From: Streptococcus catagoni
Lineage (GTDB): Bacteria; Bacillota; Bacilli; Lactobacillales; Streptococcaceae
NCBI RefSeq assembly: GCF_011421425.1
Contig: NZ_WPCW01000004.1
Coordinates: 154,703 to 218,702 of the forward strand
DNA: 64,000 bases
Reading direction: 5' to 3'
Shown piece by piece: positions 49,486 to 57,228 of the stretch. The notes under the pieces were generated by a model. That model had not been told where the DNA came from and ran no database searches. It saw only the letters and a list, made by a program, of their open reading frames with translations. How positions within the stretch are numbered: the first letter of the stretch is position 1; each line of letters opens with the position of its first letter. A program made the translations under genes and the position numbers.

Positions 49486-50235
49486 ATGAAAAATACTGAA
49501 ATTAAAGAAGAGAATAAGGATATTGTATATGGCGTTCACGCTGTTACAGAGAGCTTGATAGCTAACACAGGAAATAAACTATACTTGCAAGAAGACTTGC
49601 GCGGCAAGAATATTGATAAAATTAAGGCTTTAGCTACTGAAAAGAAGGTCTCTATTTCTTGGACTTCTAAGAAAACCTTGACAGAGATGACTGATGGTGC
49701 TGTTCACCAAGGCTTTGTTTTGAGAGTCTCTGCTTTTTCCTATAGTGACTTAACTACCATTATTGAAGCTGCAAATGCAGAAGAAAATCCCCTCATTTTA
49801 ATTCTTGATGGGATTACAGATCCTCATAACTTTGGATCCATCTTACGAACAGCTGATGCTACCAAGGTTTGTGGTGTTATCATCCCTAAGCATCGCGCAG
49901 TTGGGGTTACGCCGGTGGTTGCAAAAACGGCAACTGGTGCAGCAGAATACGTACCAATTGCGCGTGTTACAAATATCAGTCAAAGCATTGCTATTTTAAA
50001 AGAACACGGCTTTTGGATTTTTGGAACAGATATGGAAGGCACTCCCTCACCACAATGGAACACATCTGGTAAACTTGCCCTAATTATTGGTAGTGAAGGC
50101 AAGGGTATTTCCCAAAATATCAAAAAACAAGTAGATGAAATGATTACTATTCCCATGGCTGGACATGTGCAGAGCTTAAATGCTGGTGTGGCTGCAGCTG
50201 TGCTTATGTATGAAGTGTACCGACATAAACGATAA
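49486..50235 (+). CDS. rlmB: 23S rRNA 2'-O-methyltransferase RlmB (TrmH/SpoU family)
   Basis: Methylates a guanosine ribose in 23S rRNA using SAM. 249 residues. N-terminal substrate-binding part (VYGVHAVTESLIANTGNKLY), then the knotted SPOUT domain: LDGITDPHNFGSILRTADAT (motif 1), LIIGSEGKGISQNIKK (motif 2), and IPMAGHVQSLNAGVAAAVLM (motif 3). No ribosome-binding site is visible before the ATG; together with the promoter position this suggests a leaderless mRNA. yacP follows 9 bp after the stop. Confidence 0.94.
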   Translation: MKNTEIKEENKDIVYGVHAVTESLIANTGNKLYLQEDLRGKNIDKIKALATEKKVSISWTSKKTLTEMTDGAVHQGFVLRVSAFSYSDLTTIIEAANAEENPLILILDGITDPHNFGSILRTADATKVCGVIIPKHRAVGVTPVVAKTATGAAEYVPIARVTNISQSIAILKEHGFWIFGTDMEGTPSPQWNTSGKLALIIGSEGKGISQNIKKQVDEMITIPMAGHVQSLNAGVAAAVLMYEVYRHKR

Positions 50236-50244
50236 GGTAGTTAG

Positions 50245-50757
50245 ATGAAGAAAAAGATTTTACTGGTTGATGGTTATAACATGATTGCCTTTTGGCAGGA
50301 AACCAAGCAGCTTTTTAAAAGTGACCAACTGGATCAGGCTAGAGAGGTTCTGCTGAACAAATTGAATAATTATGCTCATTTTGAAAAGATCGAAATCATC
50401 TGTGTCTTTGATGCCCAGTTTGTCCCTGGCCTAAGACAGCGTTACGATCAGTACATGATTTCAGTTGTTTTTACAGAAGAAGACGAGACGGCGGATGCCT
50501 ATATTGAGCGTACAGCTGCTGAGTTAAACACCTCCTTACACTTAGTGGAAGTGGCAACCAGTGATTTGAATGAACAGTGGACGATTTTTTCCCAAGGTGC
50601 CCTAAGGGTTCCCGCTCGAGAACTGGAGCGTCGAGTCAATACTGTTAAGGCAGATTTGGATAAAATGTCTGAGTCTATTGATTCTAAAAAACCTAAACTG
50701 AGACCTTGGAATCAAGGACAAATAGACCAACTTAAAAACTTATTGGGCGATCTATGA
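50245..50757 (+). CDS. yacP: NYN-domain RNase-like protein YacP (Rae1 family)
   Basis: 170 residues. PIN/NYN fold with the catalytic acidic residues in LLVDGYNMIAFW, IICVFDAQFVPGLRQ, and TEEDETADAYIERTA, and VATSDLNEQW near the middle. In Bacillus the homologue Rae1 is a ribosome-associated endonuclease that cuts mRNA in the A site. It lies 9 bp after rlmB, matching the conserved rlmB-yacP pair. Downstream a terminator follows at 50811-50842. Confidence 0.9.
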   Translation: MKKKILLVDGYNMIAFWQETKQLFKSDQLDQAREVLLNKLNNYAHFEKIEIICVFDAQFVPGLRQRYDQYMISVVFTEEDETADAYIERTAAELNTSLHLVEVATSDLNEQWTIFSQGALRVPARELERRVNTVKADLDKMSESIDSKKPKLRPWNQGQIDQLKNLLGDL

Positions 50758-50810
50758 GTAGAATGAGCTCCTAAAAGGCTGACCTCGTAACTTGACAAGG
50801 TTGTCAACCA

Positions 50811-50842
50811 AACATCCTAAAACTTAAGCAGGGTGTTTTTTC
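50811..50842 (+). terminator. Terminator after yacP
   Basis: ACATCCT and AGGGTGT form a stem (one G-T), followed by TTTTTT. Confidence 0.7.
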
Positions 50843-50887
50843 TATGTCTTGAAGAATCTGATGATAGGCAGGTGAAGGAGAGAAAAC

Positions 50888-50943
50888 TTGCTAGGGATGT
50901 GAAAATTTGGTAGAATGTTTTGATAATAGTTTGACTATCAAAT
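50888..50943 (+). promoter_or_regulatory. degV/fakB promoter with FabT-like box
   Basis: -35 TTGCTA (50888-50893), 17 bp, -10 TAGAAT (50911-50916). From 50928 to 50943 is AGTTTGACTATCAAAT, which matches the FabT-binding palindrome known from streptococci and lactococci. It lies just past the expected start point. Confidence 0.75.
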
Positions 50944-50974
50944 AAATTAAAAAAGATTGTAATTGAGGTACTGC

Positions 50975-51835
50975 ATGTTTACACTAATGACGGATTCAAC
51001 TGCAGATTTAACAAAAGATTGGCTTGAAACACATCCAATCCTTAGGCTCGGTCTAACTGTTGAACTAGATGGAAAAATCTATGAGACATTGGGAGAAGAT
51101 GCTCTATCTACCCAATATTTATTGGAACAAATGAAAAAAGGCAGTCAACCAAAGACTAGCCAAATTAATGTCGGTCAGTTTGAAGAAGTTTTTCGAGATT
51201 TTGCCAAGAAAAATCAAGCCTTACTCTACCTAGCCTTTTCATCAGTTCTCTCAGGAACTTACCAGAGTGCTGTAATGGCAAGAGAGATGGTTTTGGCAGA
51301 CTATCCAAAAGCCACTATTGAGATTGTTGATACCTTAGCAGCAGCTGGTGGCGAAAGTCTTTTGGTAATGGAAGCAGCCAAGGCTCGTCAAGCAGGTAAA
51401 ACTATAGAAGAAACCAGACAGTTGATTGAAGACCTATCCCCTCGTCTGCGTTCCTATTTTTTAGTGGACGATTTGCACCACTTAGAAAGAGGTGGACGAC
51501 TCTCTAAAAGTTCAGCCATCTTAGGAAGTTTAGCCCATATCAAGCCTCTCTTATCGATCTCAGCAGAAGGTAAACTAGTGCCAATTGCTAAGTTTCGTGG
51601 CCGCAAAAAAGCAAGTAAGGAATTGCTTAAGCTGACAGTTGAGAACCTCTCTTCAGAAAAGCTTCTTATCTCTTATACTGGCTCTATTGACAGCGCAGAG
51701 GGCTTAAAGGAAGAATTCCTCCAAGTGCCAGCTGTAAAAGAGGTACTGATTCTGCCAATTGGACCTGTTGTTTCAGCCCATCTAGGGGAAGGGACGCTAG
51801 CGGTATTCAGTATTGGGCAAGAAGCAAGGAAATGA
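50975..51835 (+). CDS. DegV family fatty-acid-binding protein (FakB type)
   Basis: 286 residues. DegV signatures: [13 protein letters not shown] at the N-terminus, [26 protein letters not shown], and [19 protein letters not shown]. FakB proteins present exogenous fatty acids to the kinase FakA for phosphorylation and membrane use. I choose the ATG at 50975 ([12 protein letters not shown]) because GAGG lies six bases before it; a TTG at 50963 would add four residues. The FabT-like box upstream supports a lipid role. Confidence 0.88.
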   Translation: MFTLMTDSTADLTKDWLETHPILRLGLTVELDGKIYETLGEDALSTQYLLEQMKKGSQPKTSQINVGQFEEVFRDFAKKNQALLYLAFSSVLSGTYQSAVMAREMVLADYPKATIEIVDTLAAAGGESLLVMEAAKARQAGKTIEETRQLIEDLSPRLRSYFLVDDLHHLERGGRLSKSSAILGSLAHIKPLLSISAEGKLVPIAKFRGRKKASKELLKLTVENLSSEKLLISYTGSIDSAEGLKEEFLQVPAVKEVLILPIGPVVSAHLGEGTLAVFSIGQEARK

Positions 51836-51906
51836 GCTACCCTGTTTTTTCATAGCTTGAGAAGCTCAGCCATTTCAAAAGATAAGGAAAAAGAGCGTAA
51901 AATTGC

Positions 51907-51936
51907 TTGACGTGAAGCCTCATTCTTTGGTATGAT
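51907..51936 (+). promoter_or_regulatory. rplM-rpsI promoter
   Basis: -35 TTGACG (51907-51912), 18 bp, -10 TATGAT (51931-51936). Confidence 0.75.
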
Positions 51937-51942
51937 AATAGA

Positions 51943-52055
51943 CGGTATTGTTTACCCCATTTGAAAGGCCCCGGAACCTTCCAAATACCTTTGCGTGGGA
52001 CGGAACACCCACCAACACTTGTAAACACATATTACGAATTCGTATAGGAGAAATC
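51943..52055 (+). ncRNA. Ribosomal protein L13 leader
   Basis: The 113-nt leader between the promoter and rplM contains the conserved segment TTTGCGTGGGACGGAACACC with CACCAACACTTGTAAACAC, typical of the L13 leader motif of Lactobacillales. The motif is thought to mediate feedback control by L13. Complementary parts (TTGCGTGGG with CCCACCAA) support a hairpin. Confidence 0.7.
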
Positions 52056-52502
52056 ATGAACAAAACAACTTTCATGGCTAAACCAGGCCAAGTTGAACGC
52101 AAATGGTACATTGTTGACGCAACAGATGTACCTCTTGGACGTCTTTCTGCAGTAGTTGCTAGCGTACTTCGCGGAAAGAACAAACCAACTTTCACACCAC
52201 ACACTGATACAGGTGACTTTGTTATTGTTATCAACGCTGAAAAAGTTAAATTAACTGGTAAAAAAGCAACTGATAAAATTTACTACACTCACTCATTGTA
52301 CCCAGGTGGATTAAAACAAATCTCAGCAGGTGAACTACGTTCTAAAAATGCTGTTCGTTTGATCGAAAAATCTGTTAAAGGCATGCTTCCACATAACACT
52401 CTTGGACGTGCACAAGGTATGAAATTGAAAGTCTTCGTTGGTGCTGAGCACACACATGCTGCACAACAACCAGAAGTACTTGATATCTCAGGACTTATCT
52501 AA
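52056..52502 (+). CDS. rplM: Ribosomal protein L13
   Basis: Large-subunit protein of 148 residues. It starts [20 protein letters not shown] and includes the conserved [20 protein letters not shown] and NDxx-equivalent [25 protein letters not shown] lies seven bases before the ATG. An open frame upstream belongs to the leader. It pairs with rpsI 20 bp downstream, the universal bacterial arrangement. Confidence 0.98.
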   Translation: MNKTTFMAKPGQVERKWYIVDATDVPLGRLSAVVASVLRGKNKPTFTPHTDTGDFVIVINAEKVKLTGKKATDKIYYTHSLYPGGLKQISAGELRSKNAVRLIEKSVKGMLPHNTLGRAQGMKLKVFVGAEHTHAAQQPEVLDISGLI

Positions 52503-52522
52503 GAGGAAAGGAGCATTATATA

Positions 52523-52915
52523 ATGGCACAAGCACAATATGCAGGTACTGGCCGTCGTAAAAACGCTGTCGCACGCGTTCGTTTGGTTCCAGGTACTGGT
52601 AAAATCACAGTAAACAAAAAAGATGTTGAAGAATACATCCCACACGCAGACTTACGTCTTGTTATCAACCAACCATTCGCAGTGACTTCAACTGAAGGTT
52701 CATACGACGTTATGGTTAACGTTGTAGGTGGTGGATACGGTGGACAATCAGGTGCGATCCGTCATGGTATCGCTCGCGCATTGTTACAAGTAGATCCAGA
52801 CTTCCGCGATTCATTGAAACGCGCTGGCCTACTTACACGTGACGCACGTATGGTTGAACGTAAAAAACCAGGTCTTAAGAAAGCACGTAAAGCAAGCCAA
52901 TTCTCAAAACGTTAA
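52523..52915 (+). CDS. rpsI: Ribosomal protein S9
   Basis: Small-subunit protein of 130 residues, normal length. Conserved [20 protein letters not shown] and the C-terminal [17 protein letters not shown], whose last Arg contacts P-site tRNA. The 3' end is intact although an integrase stub lies 13 bp beyond it on the opposite strand, so the gene is a likely past integration site that was restored on insertion. Confidence 0.98.
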   Translation: MAQAQYAGTGRRKNAVARVRLVPGTGKITVNKKDVEEYIPHADLRLVINQPFAVTSTEGSYDVMVNVVGGGYGGQSGAIRHGIARALLQVDPDFRDSLKRAGLLTRDARMVERKKPGLKKARKASQFSKR

Positions 52916-52928
52916 GAACCGCTTTACA

Positions 52929-53231
52929 TCAACGATTACAGGCATTTTGCAAGTCTCTTGCAAGGTGCTTTTTTGTTGTTTTTTGCTTTTGATACCTTTT
53001 TTGATACCGTTCTGGAAAAACTTCTACATCTTTTTTGATTGTTATTTTGCTTGATTGAGATAGTCCGCAAATTTTTTTGATGGAGTTTTGCTCTCCAGTT
53101 TTTGTTGTATGGGTGTAAATATCAAGTGTCATTTGACTACTTGCATGCCCTAAACGTTTAGAGGTGTTAGTTGGGTCAATTCCGATTTCTGTCATAAGAG
53201 TAGCGTGAGGAAATTCATGTGGGCGTTTAAG
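52929..53231 (-). pseudogene. Tyrosine recombinase (integrase) C-terminal remnant at rpsI
   Basis: About 100 codons remain of a phage- or ICE-type integrase. The frame reads LKRPHEFPHATLM, then TEIGIDPTNTSKRLGH and ASSQMTLDIYTHTT with the catalytic Tyr. The usual H-x-x-R-H box is HEFPH here, so the catalytic Arg is lost. A stop lies just upstream, and the catalytic N-terminal parts are missing. The 3' end abuts rpsI and overlaps its terminator, as expected for an element inserted at the rpsI 3' end. Confidence 0.8.
52941..52975 (+). terminator. rplM-rpsI terminator
   Basis: GCATTTTGCAAG and CTTGCAAGGTGC pair (with G-T pairs) around TCT, followed by TTTTTT. Confidence 0.85.
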
Positions 53232-53664
53232 AACTTATTATTAGGTAGATTTGTTATTTTTAGAAGACGAGAAGGTTCCAAGAGGACTATTACAACAAAC
53301 GAAGTCCAATGATACTAGTATATTTTGTAATATAATCCGATTGATTTCTAATGTTGATTGGCTATAAAACATCAATTGTTCAAGATAGAAACATGAGGAG
53401 AATGTGTTATAGTGCTGGTTTATAAAATTATATATATAACTAAAAGTAAAAGTTCCCTAACAAATAAACAAGAAGTTTTTACTAAAACAAATATGGCTTA
53501 TCAGCACTAAATGCCTAGAATTTAGTGTAGCAAGTAAACTTAACTCAGAAAACTCGAAGTCCTCTTTCGGAAAATCATTAGACATTTCCATTAGCTATCA
53601 TTAAAATGACCAAATATAAAATGTGTTATAATGGGTTTAAAGGATACATAATGGAGGTAATCGA
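53232..53664. other. Non-coding gap after the integrase stub
   Basis: AT-rich sequence of 433 bp without a supported gene. It ends with an extended -10 (TGT then TATAAT, 53627-53632) and a GGAGG site serving the next gene. No copy of the rpsI end was seen here. Confidence 0.6.
53624..53632 (+). promoter_or_regulatory. Extended -10 promoter of the ydcF-bceRS operon
   Basis: TGT precedes TATAAT (53627-53632). The start codon is 33 bp downstream. No good -35. Confidence 0.6.
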
Positions 53665-54681
53665 ATGATTTTATATGGCTTAACGATTGTGTTGGTGTTA
53701 CTTTCTATTATTTCGATCAAAAGAGATGCGAGAAAATTGATTAATATCTTCCTCTTGTTTTTTGCTTTAGTAGGAACATATCTCAGCTTGATTTCTTTGG
53801 CCTACGAAAGAGCTCCGCAATTACATGAGATTTTGCTAACCATACTTTATAAGGTTTTGCCGGTAGCTGTTTTGGGTTTTGCCCTGCTAATGATTGTAAA
53901 CGGGATAATCATTTTACGTAAGGAAGGAAAATCTCTAGCAAATGCTTTGTCCTTGGCAATCGGGATCTCCATACTTGGTTATTTCTTTCTTTTAGGCATT
54001 TATCTCAATCAAGCGTCGAAAAGACCCATAGGTGAAATTAATCTCTATTCTTATCAGTTATTTCATTTAATTAGTTTTCTTTTTGCGGTAGTGACAATTA
54101 TATTTGTAGCTTTTTGGATTTATACATTTGTCTATGTCACCATGCCTTTAAAAAAGGACTATGATTTTATTATTATCCATGGTTCTGGCTTGTTGGGCGG
54201 CGATAAAGTAACTCCCTTGTTAAAAGGTCGCATCGAAAAAGGGATAGAAGCCTATCAGTTAGCAGAGAAAAAGACGGTTAAGTTTATTGCAAGTGGAGGC
54301 CAAGGGCCAGATGAAAAGATCTCTGAGGCCAAGGCCATCAGTGACTATTTATTAAGTAGAGGAATTCCAAAGGAAGCCATATTATTAGAAGATAAATCGA
54401 GAACCACTTTTGAGAATTTAAAATACTCTAAAGACATGGCCCAAAAAGAGCTAGACGACCCTAAATATATCTTTATCAGTAATAATTACCATGTGTTTAG
54501 AGCTAGTCTCTATGCTAGAAAGCTCAAGATGAAAGGTGAAGGTGTGGGTTCAAAGACAGCTCGTTATTACTTGCCTAGTGCTTTTATTCGTGAGTATGTC
54601 GCCATTTTACTGAAATTAAAATACGTCTTGTTAGCCTTAGCCATGGTCTATCTGATTTTTTACGTCATTAGTTACATGTGA
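53665..54681 (+). CDS. YdcF/DUF218-family membrane protein
   Basis: 338 residues. The first 160 hold about five membrane helices. A DUF218 (SanA/ElyC/YdcF-like) domain follows: DYDFIIIHGSGLLGGDKVTP, LKGRIEKGIEAYQLAEKK, FIASGGQGPDEKISEAKAIS, EDKSRTTFENLKYSKDMA, and SNNYHVFRASLYARKLK. A last helix ends the protein. DUF218 proteins in other bacteria affect envelope integrity and vancomycin tolerance, but no reaction is firmly known. The gene ends overlapping the start region of the response-regulator gene, which suggests a role with the Bce-type sensory system. Confidence 0.82.
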   Translation: MILYGLTIVLVLLSIISIKRDARKLINIFLLFFALVGTYLSLISLAYERAPQLHEILLTILYKVLPVAVLGFALLMIVNGIIILRKEGKSLANALSLAIGISILGYFFLLGIYLNQASKRPIGEINLYSYQLFHLISFLFAVVTIIFVAFWIYTFVYVTMPLKKDYDFIIIHGSGLLGGDKVTPLLKGRIEKGIEAYQLAEKKTVKFIASGGQGPDEKISEAKAISDYLLSRGIPKEAILLEDKSRTTFENLKYSKDMAQKELDDPKYIFISNNYHVFRASLYARKLKMKGEGVGSKTARYYLPSAFIREYVAILLKLKYVLLALAMVYLIFYVISYM

Positions 54682-54692
54682 TGGGAGAAAAA

Positions 54693-55385
54693 ATGAATAA
54701 AATTGCTTTAATTGAAGATGATAAGGATTTAGCCAAGCTAATTAAAGAGTATTTGGAAAAGTATGATTTTCAAGTTATTATGGCAGAAGATTTTAGGTCG
54801 ATTGTTACGTTTGTTGAAGCTAACTCTCCAGATTTGATATTGCTTGATATCACCCTTCCAAGCCATGATGGCTTTTATTGGGCAAATGAAATCAGAAAAC
54901 AATTTTTAATGCCTATTTTATTTATGTCTGCTAGGACAGAAGACTATGATCAAGTCAGGGCCATTATGAGTGGTGGTGATGATTATATCACAAAGCCCTT
55001 CTCTTTTGAGTTGCTACTAGCTAAAGTGCAATCTCATTTTCGAAGGGTATATGGTGAGTACGCTACGAAAGAGGTTGAGACCTTGCAGTATGGTAACACT
55101 AGTTTTAATCTAGCCAGACTGACCTTAAGTGTAGCTGATCAGACTGTGGATTTATCCAAAAACGAAGCTATTTTGATGCGAGTCTTACTCAAAAACTCCC
55201 CTAATATTGTCAAAAGAGAATTAATCCTCTCGGAAATATGGGATACGGATATGTTTATTGAAGAAAACACTCTAAATGTTTCTATTAGTAGAATCAGAAA
55301 AAAATTGACTGACTTGCAATCGGATTTAAGAGTCGTAACGGTTAGGGGATTAGGGTATAAGCTGGAGCTAAAAGATGACAATTAA
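54693..55385 (+). CDS. bceR: OmpR-family response regulator, BceR type
   Basis: 230 residues from the ATG at 54693, which has GGGAGAA before it. Receiver domain: IALIEDDKDLAKLI (acidic pair), phosphorylated Asp in LILLDITLPSHDG (about residue 52), and ITKPFSFELLLAKV. A winged-helix DNA-binding domain follows (LSKNEAILMRVLLKNSPNIV and RKKLTDLQSDLRVVTVRGLG). It overlaps the kinase gene by 11 bp. Assignment to the BceR group rests on the small kinase and adjacent BceAB-type transporter. Confidence 0.9.
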   Translation: MNKIALIEDDKDLAKLIKEYLEKYDFQVIMAEDFRSIVTFVEANSPDLILLDITLPSHDGFYWANEIRKQFLMPILFMSARTEDYDQVRAIMSGGDDYITKPFSFELLLAKVQSHFRRVYGEYATKEVETLQYGNTSFNLARLTLSVADQTVDLSKNEAILMRVLLKNSPNIVKRELILSEIWDTDMFIEENTLNVSISRIRKKLTDLQSDLRVVTVRGLGYKLELKDDN

Positions 55386-56367
55386 GGTTTTGAAACGTTT
55401 TTTAAAACATTACTTAGGCTTGTTTGTGATGGTCAGTTTGGTTCAACTTTTCTTTTTTGGTAGCCTTTTTCTCATTAAAGGCATTTGGTTTAGGGAGTTT
55501 TGGTACTTTTTACTCTTAGTCTTCATTTCTTTAATCGTTTATCTATTAAGTCGTTTTTACAAGCTCTTTCGTATTTATAGCCTTTCTTTTGAGGAGCAAA
55601 AGACTTTAGAAGAATTTTTACTAGATTCTCCAAGAAATTCCTTTGAAGAGACTCATAACGCCCTAGTTTCTAAAATGTTAGAGCTTTACTACAGGGAAAA
55701 GAATCAGCAAAAAAAAGAAAAAAGAGTTCAAAAAGTTCTTATTTATCGCTTTGTCCATCAATTAAAAACACCTGTTTCTGTCTTAAAGTTACTCTCTGAA
55801 AAAAATGAGACTGTGGGAGATTTTGAGATTGCCAACAAGCAGGTGGAAACTATTCAATACCATTTAAATCAGCTTTTAGAAGTGTATCGTCTGGATGATT
55901 TAAAAAATGATTTTATGGTGGAATCGGTTAATCTTTCTCTTATTTGTAAGGACGTCATCAATCAATTGAAGGACTATTTTATTGCAAAATCAGTATTTCC
56001 TAAGCTAGAGATTGACCCTTCTGTCAGGGTTTATTCGGATGCCAAATGGTTGAAGCTTATCATTTTCCAATTGGTGACCAATGCCATCAAGTATAGCAAT
56101 CCTAATCAACAGCTTAATTTTACCTTAAAATATTCTGAGAAAAGCACTATTTTAGCCATTAAGGATCAAGGTGATGGCATCCCTAAAGAAGAGCTGTCTA
56201 AAGTATTTGACCTTTTTTATATTGGAGAAAATGGTAGAAATAATGGGGATTCAAGCGGACTGGGATTGTACATTGTTAAGACCTTGACGCAATATTTAGG
56301 CCATGGTATTAGTTTATCATCAGAAGTAGGAAAAGGAACAGAGGTTACCATTCGTTTTGACCGTTAA
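55375..56367 (+). CDS. bceS: Intramembrane-sensing histidine kinase, BceS type
   Basis: 330 residues. Two N-terminal membrane helices are joined by only a few residues, the mark of intramembrane-sensing kinases that have no sensor domain and rely on a partner transporter for input. H box: IYRFVHQLKTPVSVLKLL; N box: LVTNAIKYSNPNQ; G boxes: IKDQGDGIPKEE and SSGLGLYIVKTL. The gene ends 105 bp before the ABC genes, with a hairpin between. Confidence 0.92.
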   Translation: MTIKVLKRFLKHYLGLFVMVSLVQLFFFGSLFLIKGIWFREFWYFLLLVFISLIVYLLSRFYKLFRIYSLSFEEQKTLEEFLLDSPRNSFEETHNALVSKMLELYYREKNQQKKEKRVQKVLIYRFVHQLKTPVSVLKLLSEKNETVGDFEIANKQVETIQYHLNQLLEVYRLDDLKNDFMVESVNLSLICKDVINQLKDYFIAKSVFPKLEIDPSVRVYSDAKWLKLIIFQLVTNAIKYSNPNQQLNFTLKYSEKSTILAIKDQGDGIPKEELSKVFDLFYIGENGRNNGDSSGLGLYIVKTLTQYLGHGISLSSEVGKGTEVTIRFDR

Positions 56368-56370
56368 GAT

Positions 56371-56420
56371 ATCCAAAAACATTACAAAGTTGTAAGCTTA
56401 GGTAATGTTTTTGGATTTTT
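56371..56420 (+). terminator. Terminator between bceS and bceA holding a BceR-type operator
   Basis: A perfect 15-bp stem, ATCCAAAAACATTAC with GTAATGTTTTTGGAT, is followed by TTTT. Within it, from 56382 to 56395, is TTACAAAGTTGTAA, matching the TNACA-N4-TGTAA site of BceR-like regulators. Confidence 0.85.
56382..56395 (+). promoter_or_regulatory. BceR-type operator upstream of bceAB
   Basis: TTACA-AAGT-TGTAA fits the conserved TNACA-N4-TGTAA consensus of Firmicute BceR-like proteins. A possible bceA promoter follows: TTGGAT (56411-56416), 17 bp, CATGAT (56434-56439). Confidence 0.7.
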
Positions 56421-56472
56421 CTATAGAGTTTAGCATGATAAACTTAAGTCATCACAAGAAAGGGATCAAAAC

Positions 56473-57228
56473 ATGATTTTACAAGTAGAACATTTAGAAA
56501 AAGTTTATAGCGGAAAAGTTTCTCATAGGGCTTTAGATGACATCAGTATGTTTGTTGAAGAAGGGGAATTTATTGCTATTATGGGACCTAGTGGTAGTGG
56601 GAAAAGTACCTTCTTAAATACCATTTCAACAGTTGACAAGCCTTCTGGTGGCTTGGTTTTTATTAATGGACGTGACCCACACCTCTTATCTGATCAAGAG
56701 CTAGCTAAGTTCAGAAGAAAAGAACTCGGTTTTGTTTTCCAGGATTTCAATTTAATCAATACCCTTACGGTTGAGGAAAACATCATGCTTCCTCTTGCTT
56801 TAGATAATCAAGAAAACAATCGGATGTTAGAGAAAGTGAATGAGTTAGTCCATTTACTAGGTATCGAAAATATTTTGAAGAAAAGAACTTATGAGATTTC
56901 AGGAGGGCAGGCTCAACGTGTAGCTGTGGCAAGAGCTGTTATCAATCACCCTTCTCTCTTATTAGCAGATGAGCCGACAGGTAACTTAGATTCGAGAGCA
57001 GCCAAAGATGTGATGAAATTATTTCAACTACTGAATGACAAAATGGGAATAACTATTTTAATGGTTACACACGACCCGAATGTAGCCTCATATTCAGATA
57101 AAACTTATGTCATCAAAGATGGAAGTATTTTTCAAGAACTGTTGAAAAAGGATAGCCGAAGCACTTATTATAAAGAAATAATGAGCACTATGTCTCTGTT
57201 AGGAGGGGAGAGCAATGACTTTATTTGA
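56473..57228 (+). CDS. bceA: Bacitracin/peptide-resistance ABC transporter ATPase, BceA type
   Basis: 251 residues. Walker A GPSGSGKSTFLN, Q-loop VFQDFNLINTLTV, signature ISGGQAQRVAVARA, Walker B LLLADEPTGNLDS, H-loop VTHDPNVAS. The MacB/BceA-type layout pairs with the FtsX-like permease encoded next, which it overlaps by 14 bp. Such transporters free lipid II cycle intermediates from antimicrobial peptides and also signal to the kinase. Confidence 0.92.
   Translation: MILQVEHLEKVYSGKVSHRALDDISMFVEEGEFIAIMGPSGSGKSTFLNTISTVDKPSGGLVFINGRDPHLLSDQELAKFRRKELGFVFQDFNLINTLTVEENIMLPLALDNQENNRMLEKVNELVHLLGIENILKKRTYEISGGQAQRVAVARAVINHPSLLLADEPTGNLDSRAAKDVMKLFQLLNDKMGITILMVTHDPNVASYSDKTYVIKDGSIFQELLKKDSRSTYYKEIMSTMSLLGGESNDFI

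Noticed and set aside
51948..52055. Upstream extension of the rplM frame
   Set aside because: This stretch is the L13 leader RNA, and TAGGAG sits before the ATG at 52056, where L13 proteins normally begin.
52988..53012. Short direct repeat TTTGATACC near the integrase stub, considered as an attachment repeat
   Set aside because: The two copies encode a repeated Arg-Tyr-Gln-Lys piece at the integrase C-terminus, and no distant copy was seen.
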